From Brachionus manjavacas (taxonomy: Eukaryota > Rotifera > Eurotatoria > Ploima > Brachionidae): 64,000 nt of DNA. Position 1 is the first letter of the stretch; every line of letters begins with the position of its first letter. Location of the stretch: NCBI GenBank assembly GCA_019054805.1, contig JAHQIY010000014.1, forward strand, positions 2,294,001 to 2,358,000. Reading direction: 5' to 3'. Positions 1 through 13,481 of this stretch are shown here, piece by piece. The position numbers and the translations under genes were made by a program. The notes beneath the pieces were generated by a model. It worked only from the letters and a program-made list of their open reading frames with translations, searched no databases and had not been told where the DNA came from.

Positions 1-3000
1 GCACTTAAAGCTCTCTGTCATTGATCGATTGTGGCTTCTATTTGCACAACTGTCCGCTTTTCAAAGCAAAGGCCAAAATTAAGACCATCTAAAAAGGTGC
101 TAGAGATTAAATACAATTTCTGGATAGAGAAATGGATATACAGCTCTATCTCTACCTAAGGTAATTAACATCAGTATCTGAAAATATTTAAAACATGATC
201 TAAAAAATATACAAGATATTAGATTTCGGTTTAATCGGGCTTCCAAAAGCACCGATTAAACTAATCGAGATTGTAATCAAATCGTTTGGAAATAACTAAG
301 AACAAACTTGATATTGGAATATTGATTTTCCCAGTTAATCAAAATTCTCATGAATAATCTCGGCATTAGTGGAATTTCGAAATTAAAATAAAGTAATGTC
401 CCACGCGATCAACTTTTTTTTGAAATCGTTTTAAAATTTACCTTGAAAAACAATTATTAATGCTTGAGTTTTTTCCTACCTTGATGATTCATCTGGGACA
501 CATCGTAAGACCTATTTGATTTTTATTTATGACAAAAATTTAGCCTTGGTCTCAACCTCTTTTTTTAATTTTTTATTCAAATAAATTTGAGAATTTTTTC
601 TTGTTAAATTTGATGAAATTCTGAGGAAATTCTTGATTGTAATTAAACGATTTCAAACTAATAAATAAAAAGTAATACTCATTAATCATCCTTTTTTTGC
701 TTGTATAATTAAATATAAACTACGGCAATTCAAATTAATGTACAGCTTTGCAACCCACGATACAAAGATAAAAAAAAACATTTAAAATATTCGCCAAAAA
801 GCTTAATACCACTAGGCATTATCGAGGAATTTTTATTATTCTGCCATTTTGAAATAACTCTTGTCTAATTAATATGATAAATGATCAGCGGATTTGCAAT
901 GGCCATCTGATTTTATAGCTAACAAATTTTAAATTTTTATTTTTTTTTCTATTAGTCCTCAATTGATTTAAAAGTAGACAAAAAAAATTAAAATTAAATT
1001 ATGCAGAAAAAAACAACTAAATTTTGTTTATAAATTTATTAAATTTGGAATTTAATTTATTAAATAAATAACAAAAATATTAATAAATCTCAATTGTTTT
1101 TTGTTTCTAGAATTCCTAAAAACAATAGTTTTAATCATAAATGATTCTGATGAAATAAAAGCTCGACCTACTACGATTTAGCTCAGAAGCAATTTCTATC
1201 ATTTGCATCAGAAACTAAAATCTAAAAAAATTGTATTTAACTCACTGATTATTTTAGTTTTATTAGAATAAATAAAGTTTAAATTTGTATATTATTGCTT
1301 TAGCCCTGAATATTGCAATACAGAGTAAGTCAAGAAAAGTGGTTTATGGTCTTTGATCTCATCAAAAATACTATCAAAAAAATAAATTTTATTTTACCCA
1401 AAAAAGTAATGAATCTAAATAACTCATATCTATTTCTGTTGCCCTGAGTCGACTCAAATCATGTTTAATCAAAAAGAAAAAGTTAATCAAACTTTTATTG
1501 TTCTCAACATTTCATCAAATCGATCAAAATTTATTGCTTCTAATTCAGCTTGTCAAATCTTGATAAGAAATTAATCAATTGTACAAAAATCTTTTACTAA
1601 TTTATCTATTACTGAAATTTTATTAAACAATAGAAAGGAAAAGAAAATTAATATATTCAATAATTGAAAATAATTTGTATGCAAATTTAGATGTAATGAA
1701 GCGTAAATATGTGGAAACATGAAGATTGAACAGATCAAAAAATCTAAATCAGTTAGTGAGTCTAAACACGATTCAGAATCGATAATTTATACTTTGGCGC
1801 GTGAGTGCAAATTTTCCAAAATCTTTTACTTAATTTTATTAAAAAAAAAAAACAAAAACAAATTCTAAAAAATCAAAGTTTTTAAGCTCTAAAAGTGAAC
1901 CAGGTGCAAGACTATGCTCAGTTTATAATAATTCTGAACAAAAATAATTTTTACTTCCATCTGGAGAAATCTAATAGCACAACAGCTTGCTGATATTCGA
2001 GTAAGTATTGAATCATTCAGAAAAGTGAGATAGATCTGTTTTTTATTAAAATTTAAAATTAACAAATTGATAAAATCTAGAGTAAAAAAAATACTTAAAA
2101 AATCAATTAATTTTTGAAAAAAAAATATCGACAAACTCACAAAATATGAACATTTATTGTATATAATCTAACATTATTTTTAACATTTAGTTTAAGAGAA
2201 TCAATATGCTTTGTTCTCGCCAAGAAAATCTTTTAATTAGTGTTTTTGTTTGGAGTAAAGAGGCGAAATAACATCCAAAATAACATTCAGCTATCTTTAT
2301 TCGAATTGTTTTCATTTGAAATTTAACGAAGCCCAAATATTGGAATCTATCAAAATAAAAGATAACAACACATTCTTATTCATCATGATTTTTGGAATTG
2401 TTTGTTATCTCTTTCTCTCTCTCTCTCTTTTCTTTTCTTTTTTTTGTTAAAAACTCTTCAGAAACAAAAAGAGATTAGTAGAAAAAAAACAACGCTTTGG
2501 ATTTATAAAACTTAAAAAGCTAGATATTAGAGCAATTTAGAAAATTTTTTTTCGTTTTGTATTTATAATTGCCTGAACTCATTAAAATAAAAAAAGAAAA
2601 AGATAAACTAGAAAAGATATCTATTTATATTTGTGGCAAGGCTGATTTTGATCATGGTAAATAAATCTCTTAAGAACATATTTTGAGCTAAAAATTCCTC
2701 TAAATTGTAGATCTGGTATCTAATTATCTAATTTCAAGATATATTCGATACCGTATTTTAATAATTGTTAACAGTAGGGAAAAAAATTTAATTAGTTTTT
2801 TAATTCCGTGGCTATCACGTGATACTTGGAATCTCAGACAATCTTGAATTCGTTTTTATGATCAATTTACTCGGGAGTAAATATTCTGCACTCATAAGAC
2901 AACGCTTAATCTTTGAACAAGCTGAAATTTAATTATTGCTTTTAAATCCTCATTAAATCCAATTTTACTAAATATTTTATTTTTATAGCGATTTGGCATC

Positions 3001-6000
3001 TGATATTCATAAATGTTCTCAAAAAATATTTTAAGTATTTATTTTTCAAGGATTGATTTATGAAAAACCGTAAACCGTATTCCCTTGTTCGATATTGAAG
3101 CCTGATAAACAAAAAATCAGCTTTGGTGCATGAAACAAACACCATCTCGCCAATCTCAAAACATTTTTTGAGATTTTTTGAAAAAAAAATATTTTTCTAA
3201 ATTTTAAAAATTGGAAAAATCATTATTTTATTTTTGATTTTCGGAAAAATCGCAATCTTTAAAACTTAAGACTTAGAACACATCTTTAGATCATTCGGTG
3301 TGAATGGACGGTATGGTGTTTTTTGCTTCACCAGAGTTGAAAAAAAGTGATAAATCTTGCTAAATGATCTTTAAATTTAAACTTTTTATTTTAGTTTTTT
3401 TTTCTTTAAATTAAAACAAATTATTTCAACTATTTCTCTAAAGGAAATTTTTTGTTTGCTTATTTATTTCATGCAAATTAATTATTTTTCTTTTAAAACT
3501 GGCTTTGAGCTTAAGCTAAATGGTTTTATTTGTTTTTCATAATTTGCACAACATTTAATTAATTTAGTATTGATTCTAAATTAAATATAATATTGAAATA
3601 TTGATTTTTTTAAATTTTGCCATGTGATTTATGAATAAAATGAGCATTTTTTTTTGTTTTTTAATCTCTAATGAGCGAAATCAGTTAAAATAAAAAATTT
3701 TATTTATTCTCAAAGAATAAAAAGCTAATTTTTCTTCTTCAAAAAATATCCCATAAAAATTCTACCACCTCAAAACTCAAATTTGAAAAACGAAATTTTC
3801 ATAGCAACACAAGATATTATCACTTTTTTAAACATAAAAGGAAAGCTAGAAAAACATTATTTTAAAATTAAAAAAAGTGAAAAATTTTAAAATTTCGATC
3901 GAAGAATTTTTTTTCAGTTCACTAAGATATTAAAAGACTGAGTCTGCAATAAAATCAATTTTTCATAAATTGATTAAAGTTAAATGCAGCTTTAATGCTT
4001 AGCAATTATAATTGAAAAATTTTACCAAATTTTTATTCAAATTAATCTAAATTTTTTGTATCGTTGTATTTTTAAAATTTTTTTGTTTTCTCTGAGGGTT
4101 TCAAAAAATCAAGAAATTTATTTTTTGTTTTGGTAGTAGGGTGATAATTTTCTTGGATCCATAATTTGAGTCCGAGGTCGAAATTACCAACTTTATGAAA
4201 TGGAATTTTTGAACTTATGAACTTATTAAGAATTTTTAAAACAGATAACTGAAACTTTGATCTTAATTTTTTTTTGAGTTTTTATAATACATCTAATATA
4301 ATACATCAATTTTTTAAAAATTTGACAACTTAATTATTGAAAGGCTCATTCGGCTACAATATGACTAAAAACTTAATTCAAAAATTTTTAAAGAGAATAG
4401 AAAATGAACAATGTGATTTATGCTAAAAATTAAAGTTTATAAATACTTGATACGATCTTATTGCGTCAATATTGGAAAACTTATAATTTATTTTTTATTA
4501 TTTATATTTAATTTACTTAATGACTTAAGTTTTTGAAGTCGTCAACCTAAGCCCATTGGCAAAACAATGGCATTTACATCATCACAAAGTCTGGTATACC
4601 AACATCTGATTTAGATTTTTGAATTCTGTCATCTCTTAAAAAAATATTTCAAAATCATTTGTTTATTTGATGCAAAAATTATGACTTAAAATTAAAATTT
4701 ATTGCGATAAAAATTAGTTTCGAAGAACGAACTTAAAAAAAAGACTGTTTTGACGAAATTAATTTTGATCACTTCTTCCAGTTGATAGATTCGATTTAAA
4801 TAAAACATCTCTCTAAATCGGAACAAATTTATCTATCACCAAGCTTATTTTATATTAGCACTAAAAAAATTCCCAAATAAAAGCCAATTTCATTTAATTA
4901 TATATTCATAAAAAGCACTTAATTTTAGCCATGTTTTTTTTCGTTAAATTATTTACGAATAAAATAAAATAGACTTCAATTTTTAAAAAAATCTTTAAAA
5001 AAATTTCATTTATTTTTTATGTAGAATTTTTTCTTTAATAAATTAAATTAGATATAATTTTCACTGATAAAGCAGTAATTTGAATATTTTTGTAAAGCCA
5101 TCGGGATTTTATCAAGCCAAAAAGAGAAAAATTCAAATTTTCAAATTAATCACATAAGAGGATTGGTTTATTAAGAAACATTAATTTGGATAAATATTTG
5201 CTGAAATTAGGCCTGATTATAAAAAATTTGTTCCTGAAACGAAGCATTTTTTCATCAAAAGTGTTTTATAAATATAAACTGATACCTCGATTTTAAAATA
5301 ATTGTCAATGCGAAAAACAATTCGCCATCACGATTAGAGTGTCTAGGATACTTGAACTCAAGATGTTTGACGACGGATCAATTAACCGCTCTAGTGACCA
5401 ATTTAAAATTATTTGTTTATTTCAAGGCCTAATTAATTTCAATTGTTAATTCGACTTTTAATATTAACTTAATACTCAGACACTGGCTTTTCGAATAGAT
5501 AGGTCTATTCTATTTATTTGCTCATTTGTTAAGGCTCTTAGGAATAAACAAATTTTAAACACTCAGTCTAAGTAGGCTTTTCTTGCATCAAAACCAAATC
5601 AAGTTAACCAGAGATTCGCATATTTTCGTTTTATTCTAACATTTGTCAAGGCAAACAATTAAAAATTTTTAATTATTAATCTTTTGATATTTTGAAATTC
5701 TTTAAATAATTACTTTTGTCGGTATGCATGATCATATTTTAATATGACATGTAATTTCCAAATTAAGGATATGAATTTAAAACCGTGCTAAAATAATCAA
5801 AGGGAAGGTGCTGAAAAAAATTCATAAAAATGATTTTTAAATTTTTTACGAAAAATAATTTAAAATAAAAATTTATATTTTTCTCTTAATCTTTTTCTTA
5901 ATACACATCAGAATTTGATTTTATTAAAAGAAGAGAAAAGATTTCATAATTTAAACATTTTTTAGTTTATAAAATATTAATTAGTTGCTAATAACTAAGA

Positions 6001-9000
6001 AACCATCGAATGCACAAATTAAATAATTTATTTAAATAAAATAGATGCTCAAGGTATTAATTAATCTTTGGTAAATTTTGGCACCTGTTAAATAATATTT
6101 TTAAAGATCAGCTAAAGATTGTTTTTAACCTTTAGAAAATGATGAGTTGTAAACACTTTTTAGCTTTTACAGTATGAAGACAATTTATCGTTATTAAAGC
6201 TTTTAATTTAATTTAATTAAGAATTATATCAACTTAATAAGATTAATAAAATTATGCTTTTTGTTGGGATTTTTGTAACCTTAATACACGATTATAATAA
6301 ATCAGGCTTTTATCTTTAAAACAGTAAAACTAATGCTAAAATTGACAATCAGATAAAGCAAATATGTTTTATATTAAAATTAAAAATCTGTTCAATATTA
6401 GGACTTTTTTATGAAAATTTAAATTAAATCTAAAATCGGGCAGCTTGAAATAAAATCACGTTTAATTTTTTAAGTATGTTTTTTGAAATCAAGTGGTTAT
6501 AGAAAATAATTCAACTTTTTGTTTCTAGATTTTTAAAAAAAACATGAATTTTTATGTCTACGAACAATTCATGATAAAATTACTGAATTTAAAATTGAAG
6601 CATTTGATTTATCGATTCGTCAAAAATATTTTAATTAAAATTTTTTTTTAATCATTACTTAGAAACAAATAAAACTCTTGTTTAAAATTAAATAATAATA
6701 AAGATAATTAAATTGGTGCCTTTAAGCTTTTGATGTAATTAAAAAAATGACTTGGAATCTATAGAATAAGTTAGAATAATACTGATTGAGATAAAAATCT
6801 TCAAAGGTACATACCAAGCTTGTTGCTCAAGAAAATAATAAATTATTTGTAGTAAATTTTTTTTATGCTAATGTAAATTTAGTCAAAAATTTTCAAAATT
6901 GTTTAGTTGCTTTAAAAACCAAAAATTAAGTGTCTAAAGTGAATTTAATTAGCTTTTTTTGGTGAATTTAATTTATTAAATTAAACAAACGTCAATAATT
7001 TTATTTTTTTGCATGAATAAATTTAACAACTTTAAACTTGTTTAAAAATGATTAAGATAACTTTGAATTCAATTGTTACTTTGGTCTATATGTTCTGAAG
7101 TTTTATTTCAAGTAAAAAAAAACAAAAGTTTTTTTGAATGATGAAAATTTCTAAAATAGCTTTAGTCTTTATTTTTAATTACAAAAAAAATAAATTAGAA
7201 GCCGTCGAGTTAAACTTAAATATTAAATTTCCTTTATAATTTTTTACAAAAATTCGCTTATTTTTCTATTCAATTAACAATGATATTATTTTTTCATTTT
7301 TTGTTTATCTCATCGAGTTTTAATTCAAATATTTAGACGATTTTAAAGTTTTTAATACGCCCTTTGCAAATAATTTTCTATGAAATGTTTTTATGTGTAT
7401 TGTGAAAAAATTTGACACTTAAAATTAGATTAATTAAAAAAGAATATGACAATATTATTTTATTCTATATTTTATTGATACTCATACAAATTAAGCTGAT
7501 ATTCGAATGTAAATTAAGTTTTATTCTTTGATATTTATTTTTAATTATGTCGAAAATTATTACAGGTGAAATATCTTATGATTCATTTTGATTCATCATT
7601 ACACAATCAATACATTTTAAAAATTCACGTGTTTTTATAACTTCAGAATTCAAATAGAAATAGATAATAACTCAAAATTGACTTATTAGTATTTTGCTGT
7701 TTTTATTTTTTTATTTTTTCGAGTGCATTATTTATCATTACAATTATACTTTTTACTAATAAATTTTTATTCTAATCTCAATAAATTTTAAATTATTTTT
7801 TTAAATGATTTTCCAGGATAAAGGACCAAAATATGAAATAATTTATAGATTAAATGTTTAAAAATCTTTAGATATATCAAAATCGATAAATATTATTTTT
7901 TTAAAGTAGAAAAAAAAATTGTTTATTCTTATTAATATTTAAATATATTATTTATCTATTTGTTTCTTGTTTTCAAGTTGAAAAGTTTAATAAAATTGAT
8001 TAAATTCTTAAACATGAATCAGTTAAAAATTAATTTTGATTTTAGTAAAAAAATATTTATGGTCACCTAAATTATAGAATTGGTAGTTTGATCTAGTAAA
8101 CATTGATAAATTATATTATTTAAAACCGAATAATCAAATATAGTAATAAATAATTCTACTTTCTATTTCTAAAATTTATTAGGCTTTTTGTATTTTAATT
8201 TGTTCACCTTTTTTCTTTACGACTTTTACATACTTAATTTATAATTTTAATTTTTATAATTTTAATGCCTTACAAAATGAAATGGTTTTTCAGGACCAAA
8301 AAAGTAAATAATTAATAATTTCAAAGTTTTAATCTAAAAAAGAAAATAGAATGAAGTTATATCCTATATTTTGATAAATTTCTCTTTTTAAAAATTATTT
8401 CAATTAAGAATTATCATAACTTTATATGACTCTTATTTCTTGGAAAAAAAAATTTTTTTCAAAAAGTTTTGCAGAATATTTTTTTATTGAAATATTAAGT
8501 AAATATTAATATTAGAGAAAATTATTCAGAGAAAAAATGGTTAAATAATTTTTCTTGTAAATTCTCGAAATAGAATATTCTTATTATTTTAAATTTTAAT
8601 AATCAATTTTAATAGTCTTTTGACAAACTAAAATGGGCCTTAAAATTTAATTGATGAAGTTCAAAAAATTATCAGAAGAATACAATAAGGAAGAGCGATT
8701 TTTTTTTATAATAAATTGCCGTTTATGACAATAAAAAAAGTAAAATAAAAATAAATTGTAATATTGAAAATTTTATTGTAAATTATAACTAATTAGTTAC
8801 TCAATTAATTTTTTTTCTATAAAGTAATTTTCACTAAAGTTCTTTTCTCATAAATGATGGTTTCCTCCTTAGATTATTGCTAGAGTGAATTTCTGCTGAT
8901 ATTTTAATGTCTAATGTGATTATTCATTGCAATATTGATCTAGATAATATAGATTTTGTTTAAAGAACTATTAAAAAATTTTAAATTAGAAATTTCGAAT

Positions 9001-10380
9001 GCCAAATTATAAAAATTGAATCAAAAAAAGTTGTCACAAAGTCAGAAAATTTTATTGAATATAATTTTTATTAAAACAAGGTAAGCATTTAAAAATTTTT
9101 ATCATTGTGATATTTGTATTTTTGTAAATTTAAAACTTATCTTCTAAGTAAATTGATAAGAATTATAAATTCAAATTTATGTTGTCGGCCATTATTTGAA
9201 TAATAAAAAAAAAAATTTTTTTTTCATGACATTAAATGACCAAATAAAATACTAAAAATCGAAAATTCAAATTTCAGTTTAAAGATCTCTTTAGATGCCA
9301 ATGTTGACAAAAATTAGGAATTTCAAGAATTTAGAGTTTTACCACTACTGGTCAATAGTAATATTTCTAGCCTAAATTAAAAATTTAAGATTATATTTAT
9401 TATTTTGAATAAATTAGTATTTATTATCAAGTTTATAAAAATTAATAAGCAAAGCTTTAATTATTAAATTGAAGCGATTTGATAAATGTTTTCATTATAT
9501 AATTTTTCTTTTCAGATAAAGCAGAGATATATTTATGTATTAAAAATTTTATTACTTTTGAAAGAAATTTCAAATTTATTATCAAATTCAATTGTTGTGT
9601 ATTCACTAAAAAATTAAATTAGTAATTTCCCAAGAATTTAAACTGTGTGAATATTGAGACAACGATTGATAAGAATTTAAAAACATGATTTTAATTTACA
9701 TCCTCAACATATTAAAATATCAATTGAACTTTTCGAAATTTCCTTTATTTAAGGCTTTATTAAATTTTAATAGAAAAATTTGTCTTGGTATTTTTTAAGA
9801 ATAAAATTAAATCAATCACTTATCTCTTTTGTGAAAGAAAGTAAACTTTTTCTGAAAAATTTTATATACAGGGTCTAGAATGAACATTTTTTATCAAAGA
9901 ATAAATAGAAGGCAAGAAATGAGAAAAAAATATTTTTAAATATATTTATAACAAGTAAATTGGTATTAAAATATAAATCAGAGAATTTTTTTGTTTTTAA
10001 TTGAAGCATTTAATAAAAGTCCATTGATATTTCTTTGGTTTAATTATTAAATTTGTTTTAATTCTTCTATTTTCTTTTTTTCAAATTTCTAGAAAGATTT
10101 TTCAAAAATCAAATAAAAAAATACAAACCAGTATTAATAGTTTATTAAATACATATGACATAATATGGGAATAGTTGAATGTTTATGTATTTCTTTTTTT
10201 TTAAACATAAATTTAAATAATTCAATATGCAAGTGAAAAGAAAAACGATCATGGTTTAATTTTTGACACTTTCCTTGTCTTCAAATATGTAACTGAAGGC
10301 TGGACATTTATTCAATAAAGAGTCTTGGTTTTAGATTTTATTTATTTTCGGAAGTGAACAATCTTTTTGGTGAGGCATTA
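1..10380. other. Long AT-rich intergenic stretch, no gene seen
   Basis: I see no exon-like block of higher GC, no splice-bounded open frame and no protein similarity on either strand over about 10 kb. Short open frames near 1,889-2,140 and 2,942-3,145 on the minus strand are low-complexity and look like chance. A CT-rich microsatellite lies around 2,411-2,430. The sequence is otherwise homopolymer-rich A/T with no clear long repeats. Confidence 0.6.
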
Positions 10381-10389
10381 TTAGCCTGA

Positions 10390-11100
10390 ACAGTTATTCC
10401 TTTTCAAAATCATCTCATTTAGCTCACGTATTTGTGTACAACGCCGTCATTTAAGATCTTCATTTTAGCTTTTTTTGGTTTTGAAACCAAGTAAGAAATT
10501 TGATCTATCAACATTTCATGATTCTTTGAAACAGCTCTTTTCGAATCTGTAGAAAGTTTGCCATTTTTTCTAAAATTTTTTAGATTAGTTCGTTTGGCCT
10601 TTGGAATTAATACCACTTTATTCTATAAGACATTCAATTTTTAAATTCTTTTCTTTAATGAAGTTTAAATGTTCCTAAATTTTACACGATCCACCTGTGA
10701 ACTTAATCTGCTCAAATGTTTGTAAGCAGCCTTGGGCGGTTTTCCTTTTAACTAGATGCATTGGAGCAGATGTGTATGCTCTTAATTAGTTAACTCCTTG
10801 TCCAGATTTTATAAAGCCATTTTGTAAAACGCAGTTTGAAATTTGGCCAAAGTAGGATATTGGTCTTGTACCTTGACTTCCTAACTTTTGTTTGCCCATT
10901 CTATAAGTCGTGCAAGCTCACATTCGTGCATTTGAAGACAATGGCCTTTAATTTTTTAGAAAGAAGGTGGTTTTGATGATGTGTAAAACAACAGCTTATT
11001 GCCACTGAGAGTACGGGTTATGATTCCATCGAGCCCAAAGCAGGTCGATTTGGATTACTTTCTAACGAAAGATCTGTAAATTCTTGTCTATTGTATTGAT
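10390..11100 (-). pseudogene. Decayed coding-like sequence, origin unknown
   Basis: Base composition rises above the surrounding spacer, and the minus strand has several open stretches broken by stops and frameshifts, including a 65-codon Lys-rich frame at 10,419-10,616. I recognise no domain. It lies directly beside a LINE 3' fragment on the same strand, so it may belong to a mobile element, but no reverse transcriptase or transposase motif was identified. An old host pseudogene is the alternative. Confidence 0.3.
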
Positions 11101-11129
11101 TTAATTGTTCTAGACTAATTGTTAAGAAT

Positions 11130-12040
11130 TCTAATTTATTTATTTATTTAACTGTGCCGAGCTAAAGTTCTTTCAGATTAAAAAATAAAAATGAAAAAAA
11201 ATTTCAAAATAAAATGAATTAGAAAAATGAAAAAAAAATAAGTAAAATAAATTAAAATAAGCATGCTCCATGCATAAATAGTGAGCGCTTCATCAAAGAA
11301 AGAAAAAATAGCAAGGTAGCATTTACAAAATGGAGCTCTGCACCAATTTTACTACCACTCTGACCATCAATGGATCACAATGACTCAGTTGTGTCCTAAC
11401 ATATCTCTCACTCATAATAATGTTGAAAAGTGTGTTAAATTTTAATTTCTAAATATGAAATTCAAACACGGAAAAGAATAGGCCAAAACTAATTCTATTA
11501 AAGATTTTTGAGTTGTAGGCCCCACATTAGTCTTTAATTGAGAGACATTTAATTAATTTAAGTCTTGAGTTACAGCGCTCTTTTAACTCATCCACCAAGG
11601 GACCAAATTTTAGCTAGTTCTGTTGCAATTGTAAAGAGCCTAGCAAGGCTTTAACTGAAATTTTGGATACTAAATAAAAACAAGTAGTTTGAGTGTAAAT
11701 TTTTAATTGGAATCCAAAGTTATAACAAAAATAAAGTGGTTTAAATGTTAGCTACATTTAAAGAATCATAATGAAGCAGTTAATCAAAGATTAAATAAAG
11801 AGTAGAGACATGTCAAGCCTTGGGTTGGTTTTTAGTTTAAATTTGACTTTATCATACAATAAAAGAGGCATATAGTTTAATGTTTAACTTAAGAGTTGAG
11901 TAACTTGTTTTTTGTGAATATTGTATTAGATGACTTCTCGACTGAAACCTTCATTTTCCACTTGACAAGCCATGGTTACAGTTCTTTAGGATATTTGTTA
12001 ATTTGACCCTGTATTGAAGCGTTCTCTATCCTTTTATTCA
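11130..12040 (-). mobile_element. 5'-truncated non-LTR retrotransposon (LINE), 3' part
   Basis: Read on the minus strand, this segment parallels the more complete LINE at 48,500-50,480: the same order of degenerate blocks after the RT palm, including the equivalents of its N-x-GL-x-SGK stretch and of the tract ending in tgtcctaacatatctctcac. It ends at about 11,152-11,177 in the hairpin tail shared by this family, followed by (TAAAT)n at 11,130-11,150. All frames carry stops, so it is a dead, 5'-truncated copy. Clade (CR1/Jockey-like) is inferred from the fuller copy. Confidence 0.65.
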
Positions 12041-13360
12041 GTTTAATTTTATTTGTGATACATCACTTTTTTGAGGCCGTCGGCTTGACCTATTAAATAT
12101 CCCCAAGTGTTATATTTTAGTAGTATATTTATTTAACTAAGAATTTATTTTTGTCTTTTTTCATTTAAAAATTTAAATTTTTTTTTATTCCACCTTATTT
12201 TTAGCTTTATTTATTTGATTATTTAAATCAAAAAGCGGCAGCTAGGGCGATTTTGGAAGTTGGAGCGTCAATCCTGGACCCTTAATAAAATAACTAATAT
12301 ATATACAATTGTACAATTGAAATAATAAAAATGATAATAAACAAATTTTTTTCTTTTTTTGTTAGCTATTGATTAGCACTCGATGTGGAACAACTGATTC
12401 AACCTTATTGTATTTGTGACTTCATCATCTTTTCGGCAATCTAAAATTCTTCCAACTTCATTTCCATATTTTATCATCTCATAAATTGTTTGTCTATTCG
12501 TAATCACCTTTATTTCGAATAGAAGGCTTTTGATAAGTTTGTTTGATTGGGAATCATGTGCTATTAGCTCATGGTTTATTGATATTGTAAGTTAAAATTC
12601 TACCAGTCTTGTTAAGAATTTGACTTGTCTATTTACAATAAGCTCTTTATTTTTTTTTATTTTTTTTTTATCTGAAGGAGCATTAGCTCGGTACAGAAAA
12701 ACGAATAAATAAATAACTATAGTTGGTGCTTGTGCAAATAAGTTATTAAAAATCAAGTGTGTTGCAAGTTCAAATTAGACTAAGAGGTCAAATAATTAGA
12801 AAACGACAAGTTGCAAAACTAACTTAACAGAACATTAGCACACTTGGAGCACATAGACAAGACACATGCTTAGAGAAAGTATTTTCTACACGTAGAAAAA
12901 AAAGTGAAGCAGATTTCTCGAAAAAATGCTAATTTGCAATTAACTTTGAATAATAATTATAATTTATGCGAGAAAAAAATATTAACCATTTTTAAAATAG
13001 CTAGCATACAATTGAGCGTACACATAGCAATCATTCATAATTATGATTATTAATCTAAAAGCAAACAAGCAAGCAATCAACTCGTTTTAGCTATATCAAA
13101 AAAAATAAAAAAGAACTAGTGCTGAACTGTTGAACTAGATTATTAATACAATTTAATAATATATTTTTTATTTTAATTAATTTTAATAAAAAATAAGGTT
13201 AGTTTTATTTTATTTTAGTTTTATTTTTATTATTGTTGTTGTTGATCAGTGTTTTTCTTTTGGACGGACCCTATAAGCATCTAGCGCTTTTTTAGATTAT
13301 GATATATCCGCCGTTCTAAAACAACCTAAAATGACTTTGTTACTTTGATCAAATTCGAAC
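12041..13360. other. Intergenic region upstream of CK1 gamma
   Basis: AT-rich spacer with one LINE/SINE-type hairpin tail at 12,671-12,717. A GC-richer patch at about 12,230-12,290 was not identified. The 3' part should contain the CK1 gamma promoter and 5' UTR, but no convincing TATA box was singled out. Confidence 0.5.
12671..12717 (+). repeat. Hairpin plus (AAATA)n retroelement tail, family 1
   Basis: A 27-bp inverted-repeat core (GAAGGAGC arm, GCTCGGTAC arm, closing with ACAGA) is followed by AAAACGAATAAATAAATAA. The same core occurs at 11,152, 15,414, 21,436, 29,183, 29,246 and 48,512. At 11,152 and 48,512 it terminates recognisable LINE bodies, so isolated copies are most likely very short 5'-truncated insertions of the same or a parasitic element. 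Confidence 0.7.
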
Positions 13361-13361
13361 A

Positions 13362-13386
13362 CAGCACACACACACACACACACAAT
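13362..13386. repeat. (CA)n microsatellite in the CK1 gamma upstream region
   Basis: About a dozen CA units end about 100 bp before the CK1 gamma start codon, followed by further CA-rich sequence. A length-variable simple repeat in a 5' UTR or promoter position. Confidence 0.8.
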
Positions 13387-13481
13387 CATATACTCAACAC
13401 ACACAGACACAGATATATTTTGTTATTATCTATAAACAGTAAATTTAGTCATTTAAATAAAGCGATTGATTGAGGAGCAAA

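Noticed and set aside
3470-3490. ATGCAAAT octamer-like matches scattered in AT-rich spacer
   Set aside because: Without an adjacent TATA box and gene these are expected by chance at this base composition.
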